In this document: positions 59,874 to 64,000 of the stretch, piece by piece
Layout: each line of letters begins with the position of its first letter
Position numbering within the stretch: position 1 is the first letter of the stretch
From: Chelonoidis abingdonii
Taxonomy: Eukaryota > Chordata > Testudines > Testudinidae
Assembly (NCBI RefSeq): GCF_003597395.2
Contig: NC_133771.1
Location: 57,705,774 to 57,769,773 of the forward strand
Direction: 5' to 3'
Length of the DNA: 64,000 nt
Made by a program: the position numbers and the translations under genes
Notes under the pieces: generated by a model
Seen by the model: the letters and a program-made list of their open reading frames with translations, nothing else
Database searches by the model: none
What the model was told of the DNA's origin: nothing

Positions 59874-61843
59874 ACACTACGGGATAATATCGAATTAGCT
59901 AAAATCGGTTTCATAAAACTGATGTTATAAATCCGATTTCATGCGGCCACACTAGGCACAGTAATTCGGCATTGTGCGTCCATGGTCCGAGGCTAACGTC
60001 GATTTCTGAAGCGTTGCATTATGGCTCTTCCATAGCTATCCCATAGTTCCCGCAGTCTCCCCCGCCCCTTGGAATTCTGGGTTGAATCATTATTGTCACG
60101 GGTGGTTCTGGGTAAATGTCATCAGTCATTTCTTCCTCCGGGAAACATCAGCGACAATGCGGCTGTTTCAGCGCCGTTTTTCCCTGGATTGCCCTGGCAG
60201 AGGGCATAGCTGGCAACCATGGAGCCATTCAGCTTTTTTTTTCCGGCCGTATGTGTACTGGATGCGCGGAGAGGGAGAGGCGATACTCGCCGCGCTCACA
60301 GCAGCTTACTTGCTTTTGCATATGATAGCAGAGATGGTTACTGGTCGTTCTGTCCCGTCTACGCGGAGAATACTGGGCAAGAATGCCAGGTTATCTAGTC
60401 CCCCTCTGTACTGTCCACTGCTATATGAGTGCCCCTGGCTGAAATGGCGGGGGGGCAACGCAAAAGCAAATTGGATTTGACTACTTGGGAATGAGTTCCT
60501 TCCTTTTGGTTATCTAATAGGTAGTCCTGCGTATTAATAAGGGAAGGTGTTTATTAGGGACCAGTGTACAGAGCACGCTGCTCCGTGTCAGTATTCAAAG
60601 GGGGTCCCTGAAAACCCTCCTCCCTTGCTTTCCTCCTCCCACCTTCCTGGGCTACGTTATGCAGTTGTCCTCCGCACCATTTGTTGATATGAAGTTTATA
60701 AAGATGCAGGAATAAGAACAGGATTGTTAGTGAGATTAAACATGAGGGTGGAGGCAGTCCTCCAGGGCTGAAGTCCAGGCAGTACGGAACTTTTCTTTTA
60801 CCAGAGAAAGGAGGGTTCTGATTGAGCTCAGCCCCAGTTGCTATTGGATTTGAGGGCAGTTACCAGCGTTTCTGTTACTTTACTGGGAAGTACTGGGATC
60901 TTTCCTTTTTTACCAGGCGCCCCGGCAGGCCTTACTTGGGCCAGCAGGGAGCCTAAGGGCTACTGATTGCGGACGGATATCAGTTTCATTTGTACGTTCT
61001 ACACCGGCGGGAGGGAGAGCGGGCGGATACTGCTTTCCTGCCTGCAGCATAGTCTACAGCAGGCATTCAGTTACACTAGGGTGCATTGAAGACGTTCAGA
61101 AATGATTTTCTTTCCTTTCTTTCACGTGGGTGGTGGGGGGGAGAACTGGAGGGAGCTTATTCCTGACATGCAGGCACTCGTGGTTTGAACTACGGATTGG
61201 GAGCTTCAGCCAAGATTGCAAATACTTCGAGATTGCTTTGGACTGTGGGATGCTGGAGGTTCAGTTTACCCCCTCCATCCTCATGAGCTGTCCATTTTGG
61301 TTTCTGCTTCCGTTCTGACTTGTCAGCAGCACTGTTCGTATCTGGAGATTTTTTTTCACGCTTTGGCATATTCGTGTTTCTGTACAGAGCTTGATAGCAA
61401 CAGATTGTCTCCCATCAGCGATCAGATCCAGTATTTACCCGTCTTAGGTCCATTACATGGAGTCTTTTTGGGTTTTGGACTGCATCGCATCCTGTCGCCT
61501 GATCTAGCTCACGCTAGGCAAACAGGGAAATGTATTTCAAAGTTTGCGGGCTTTTCCTGTTTACCTGCCGCTGCATCCGAGTTCAGATTGCTGTCCAGAG
61601 CGGTCAGTGGTGCACTGTGGGATACCGCCCGGAGGCCAATAACGTCGATTTCCGTCCACACTAACCGTTATCCGATATGTTAATATCGAATTTAGCGCTA
61701 CTCCTCTCGTCGGGGTGGAGTACAGAAATCGATTTAAATAGCCCTTTATATCGATATAAAGGGCGTTGTAGTGTGGATGAGTACAGCGTTAAATTGATTT
61801 AATGCTCTTTAAATCGATTTAAACGCGTAGTGTAGACCAGGCC
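59874..61843. mobile_element. Harbinger-like DNA transposon, 2.0 kb
   Basis: Begins GGCCACGTCTACACTACGGG and ends GCGTAGTGTAGACCAGGCC, terminal inverted repeats. AAA precedes and ATA follows, weakly consistent with a 3-bp target. The family is shared with 38138-40240, in the opposite orientation, and its ends resemble the 294 bp MITE at 14085. Subterminal AATCGAT-type motifs occur at both ends. Open frames (for example 60082-60480 and 61216-61683) show no transposase motif. Non-autonomous or decayed. Confidence 0.78.
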
Positions 61844-62163
61844 ATACAGGGTAATGACTTTAAGTGACGAAAAAGCACCAGGAACAGAGTTCTTAAGCAA
61901 ATATTTTGTTTTCATGCAAATAGCCTTAGGACTGAAACATAAGAAGAGAAATCACAATACCCGAAACTGCAAATAGAATTTTTCAAAGGACAATCCTTTT
62001 CAAAGTTTTCCATCAACTACTCTTTAAAGAATAACCAGATTTTCATTATTTGCTAAATTGTGTTAACTAAATTAATATGACAACATTTCTGTGTGTAGTA
62101 ACTTCAGTACAGTCAATCTTAGTTTAAATTTCAACTTATTGTGATCATATCTGTTATTTTCAG
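61844..62163. other. Intron before the collagen exon at 62164
   Basis: Unique-looking AT-rich intron that ends in the CTGTTATTTTCAG acceptor. Confidence 0.6.
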
Positions 62164-62199
62164 GGGGAAATTGGAATGAAAGGATCACAAGGAATTAAG
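62164..62199 (+). CDS. Collagen triple-helix exon (36 bp)
   Basis: The exon reads GEIGMKGSQGIK, four perfect Gly-X-Y triplets in 36 bp, phase 0-0. The acceptor is CTGTTATTTTCAG. The donor GTATTT is a weaker match to consensus than those of the upstream exons. It is followed after only 96 bp by the next collagen exon, a very short intron compared with the 2.4-39 kb introns elsewhere in the window. Confidence 0.88.
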
Positions 62200-62295
62200 G
62201 TATTTTTCTGATTGGTATACAAAATATCTAGTTTGTACACAACTGTATCTTGTGGATATAACATTAAATTATTTGAGAAAAATTATGCTTTTTAG

Positions 62296-62349
62296 GGTGA
62301 AACAGGAGATCGTGGTCCTCCTGGACTCACTGGAAATCCAGGATCAGAG
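62296..62349 (+). CDS. Collagen triple-helix exon (54 bp)
   Basis: The exon reads GETGDRGPPGLTGNPGSE, six perfect Gly-X-Y triplets in 54 bp, phase 0-0, with acceptor TGCTTTTTAG and donor GTATTT. The GDRGPP segment, with Arg at Y followed by a Gly-Pro-Pro triplet, is typical of a stable helix. Together with the preceding 36 bp exon it gives 90 bp of uninterrupted helix split by a 96 bp intron. The gene continues to the right. Confidence 0.92.
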
Positions 62350-63987
62350 GTATTTTAAACTATTTATTATAAAATTGAAAGTAGCATGTAGTGGCTTCTT
62401 ATTATGCCGTTGGGTGTTATTTCGTTCACTTTATATAGCACAGGACAATTTTTTTCCATGAGTGTACTTGAGTTGCATTCCCAAAGTTCTTGTGTACGTA
62501 CAAGCTGGGATTATACATGCACACATCCCTGAATTTTGTGGCCAAAATGGGCAATTTGTGTTCAAAGAACATGTGTATGCAAAAGTCTGAATGCGCTTTT
62601 TGGGAATTACATTTTTTGAAATATGGCCTCCATAACCAAAAAGAGGATATTCTGATGCTAATATTTATGCAGATGTGTCAATTTTATTCTGTGTAGAGAG
62701 CTAAATCACAAATTAATTATGGTTAGGTGCAGGTGATACAATATATGCTACCCACAATGTATAGCAGGGTTGATGTCAGTCGGAGACTTACACAAGATTG
62801 AAGGCAGAATATAGCTATTTTACATTTAGTTAGTAATATTGTGGTTGATTTCAGCATCACTCACTAGAGAAAAATGATGCAAGGAACTTTTAGGACCACT
62901 ACTATTTGTATCCTTGGCTATTTATGTGTGCAATTACACATTTTGTATTGTAGATATCACCAATACAAACTGAGTGAGTCCTCCTCATCTGTCAGCCAAC
63001 CAGGTGGTAGCCAGAGTGGATGCAACACTATCAGTCTCAATTCCTCCCCCTTACAGAGTGCAGGCAGACTTCTCTAGTTGTTGTCTTGCATCTCTAGAAA
63101 TAGCTTGTACTTCTTAGCTGAGAAACCATCTCTCGTCCAGGCCTCAGCTGAGCTCTGTAATTGCATAGAATAGTAGGTACAATGGAGTCTTCGTCTCAAA
63201 GCCAAAATACCTCTCCTGTGCCTTTCCTCTGCAGCCTTTGGCAATGGGCCCATTCTGTCCATCCTTCCCACATCACTTAAGAACCATGCAGACTGCTCAT
63301 GCAGAGGCACCACATTCAAGCCCAGTCAGAGACAGAAGTTCTGAATCTGGTGCCATCCCCAGCTTTAGACACTCAGGAAGAAACCATAGCCTGAATGACT
63401 AGGGCCTTTTCTGTTTCCTGCCTCTTCTGATTCTACACTCACCCTGCCCCAAAAGGTCTTTTCAGACTCTACAATGTGAACTCTGATTTCCACAGCCTCT
63501 GGTTGCTCCACTCAAACTATGGATTTAGTCATAATTTCCCAGTCTAAGACCTTAGACCTAACTCTGGAGTCCAGTGTGTTCCTTCATGAGCCCCTGGAAT
63601 GAAGCTATGAAAATAATCTTTTAAACTGAGAACATCCAAATCACTACCACTTTCTATGCCTCTTGCACCCCCTGTGGCTCATGGAGACCCAGGGGATCAA
63701 TGCTGTTGACTCCAAGTTGCCCTTCCTGGTACACAGGAACCTCTAACATTGCCCTATCAAATATTCTCAGTGTGGCTCAAGATTCTGTTCACTTGCAGGA
63801 CAATCTGGTCCTGAGGTTAGGATATCTTCAAGTTTTGTCTCCTTGCCCTTAATCTTTAAGGGTTCTCATCTGATTGGGAATTTAGTGGATTCTGCATTGA
63901 AGGAGGTTTTGGAGAAAATAGCTTTCCTCTCCACCCCTGTTTCCCAGCTAGGGAAACACAAAGCCTCATCTTTCTCCTTTTCCTCAG
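62350..63987. other. Intron before the last, partial collagen exon
   Basis: No recognisable repeat or gene. The C-rich part at 63280-63980 may be an old repeat that I cannot name. Confidence 0.5.
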
Positions 63988-64000
63988 GGAGGAATAGGCC
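63988..64000 (+). CDS. Start of a further collagen exon, cut by the window edge
   Basis: The last 13 bases follow an excellent acceptor, a long pyrimidine tract (TTTCTCCTTTTCCTCAG), and read GGA GGA ATA GGC C, that is Gly-Gly-Ile-Gly. This keeps Gly at every third position in the same phase as the other six exons. Only four codons are visible, so this is a prediction. The donor lies outside the window. Confidence 0.65.

Noticed and set aside
60082..61683. Open frames of 132 and 155 residues as a Harbinger transposase
   Set aside because: No DDE-type or Myb/MADF-like motif could be seen, and the element at 38 kb does not keep the same frames.
1..64000. CRISPR array, bacterial operon or a new defence-like system
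   Set aside because: Spliced collagen exons and vertebrate transposons show this is animal intronic DNA. No regularly spaced short repeats or compact gene clusters are present.

Overview
This window looks like intronic DNA of a reptile, most likely a turtle. Seven very short exons on the + strand, all phase 0 and all made of Gly-X-Y triplets, belong to one collagen gene. They are 54, 63, 45, 36, 36 and 54 bp long, plus a partial exon at the right edge. The helix they encode is interrupted, and I could not assign the collagen type with confidence. The turtle suggestion is an inference from the repeat content: CR1 LINEs of several ages, an RTE-type LINE, a DIRS-type retrotransposon with a tyrosine recombinase, a ZMYM1-like hAT transposon, Harbinger-type elements with TTA target sites, LTRs with 5-bp target duplications, and MIR-like SINEs.

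Layout. 1-11.5 kb: intron with a minus-strand CR1 (1-1093), a plus-strand CR1 (5.1-5.9 kb), ancient SINE-like fragments, and an LTR broken by an N gap (9831-10059). 11,488-11,541: first collagen exon. 11.5-50.8 kb: a 39 kb intron packed with mobile elements. These include small Harbinger-like MITEs (13.1 and 14.1 kb), half of an inverted duplication pair, the DIRS element (18.3-20.9 kb) and a hAT transposon interrupted by a solo LTR (20.9-24.1 kb). A block of about 7 kb is present twice in tandem, either side of exactly 25 Ns (21.2-28.6 and 28.6-35.2 kb). The intron also holds a 2.1 kb Harbinger-like element (38.1-40.2 kb), more CR1 (41.5-42.0 and 43.6-45.8 kb) and a retroposed element with an 11-bp target duplication (47.5 kb). 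50.8-64 kb: the remaining collagen exons, with a second 2 kb Harbinger-like element (59.9-61.8 kb), an LTR-like unit (57.9-58.9 kb) and a minus-strand CR1 (55.7-56.0 kb).

The only host gene seen is the collagen, and everything else is mobile DNA, old repeats or plain intron. No RNA gene, CRISPR array, origin or operon is present. I found no convincing new biological system. The observations most worth checking are the tandem 7 kb block, which I think is an assembly artefact from gap filling with uncorrected long reads, the identity and interruptions of the collagen helix, and several clean nested insertions that give a relative history of the intron.
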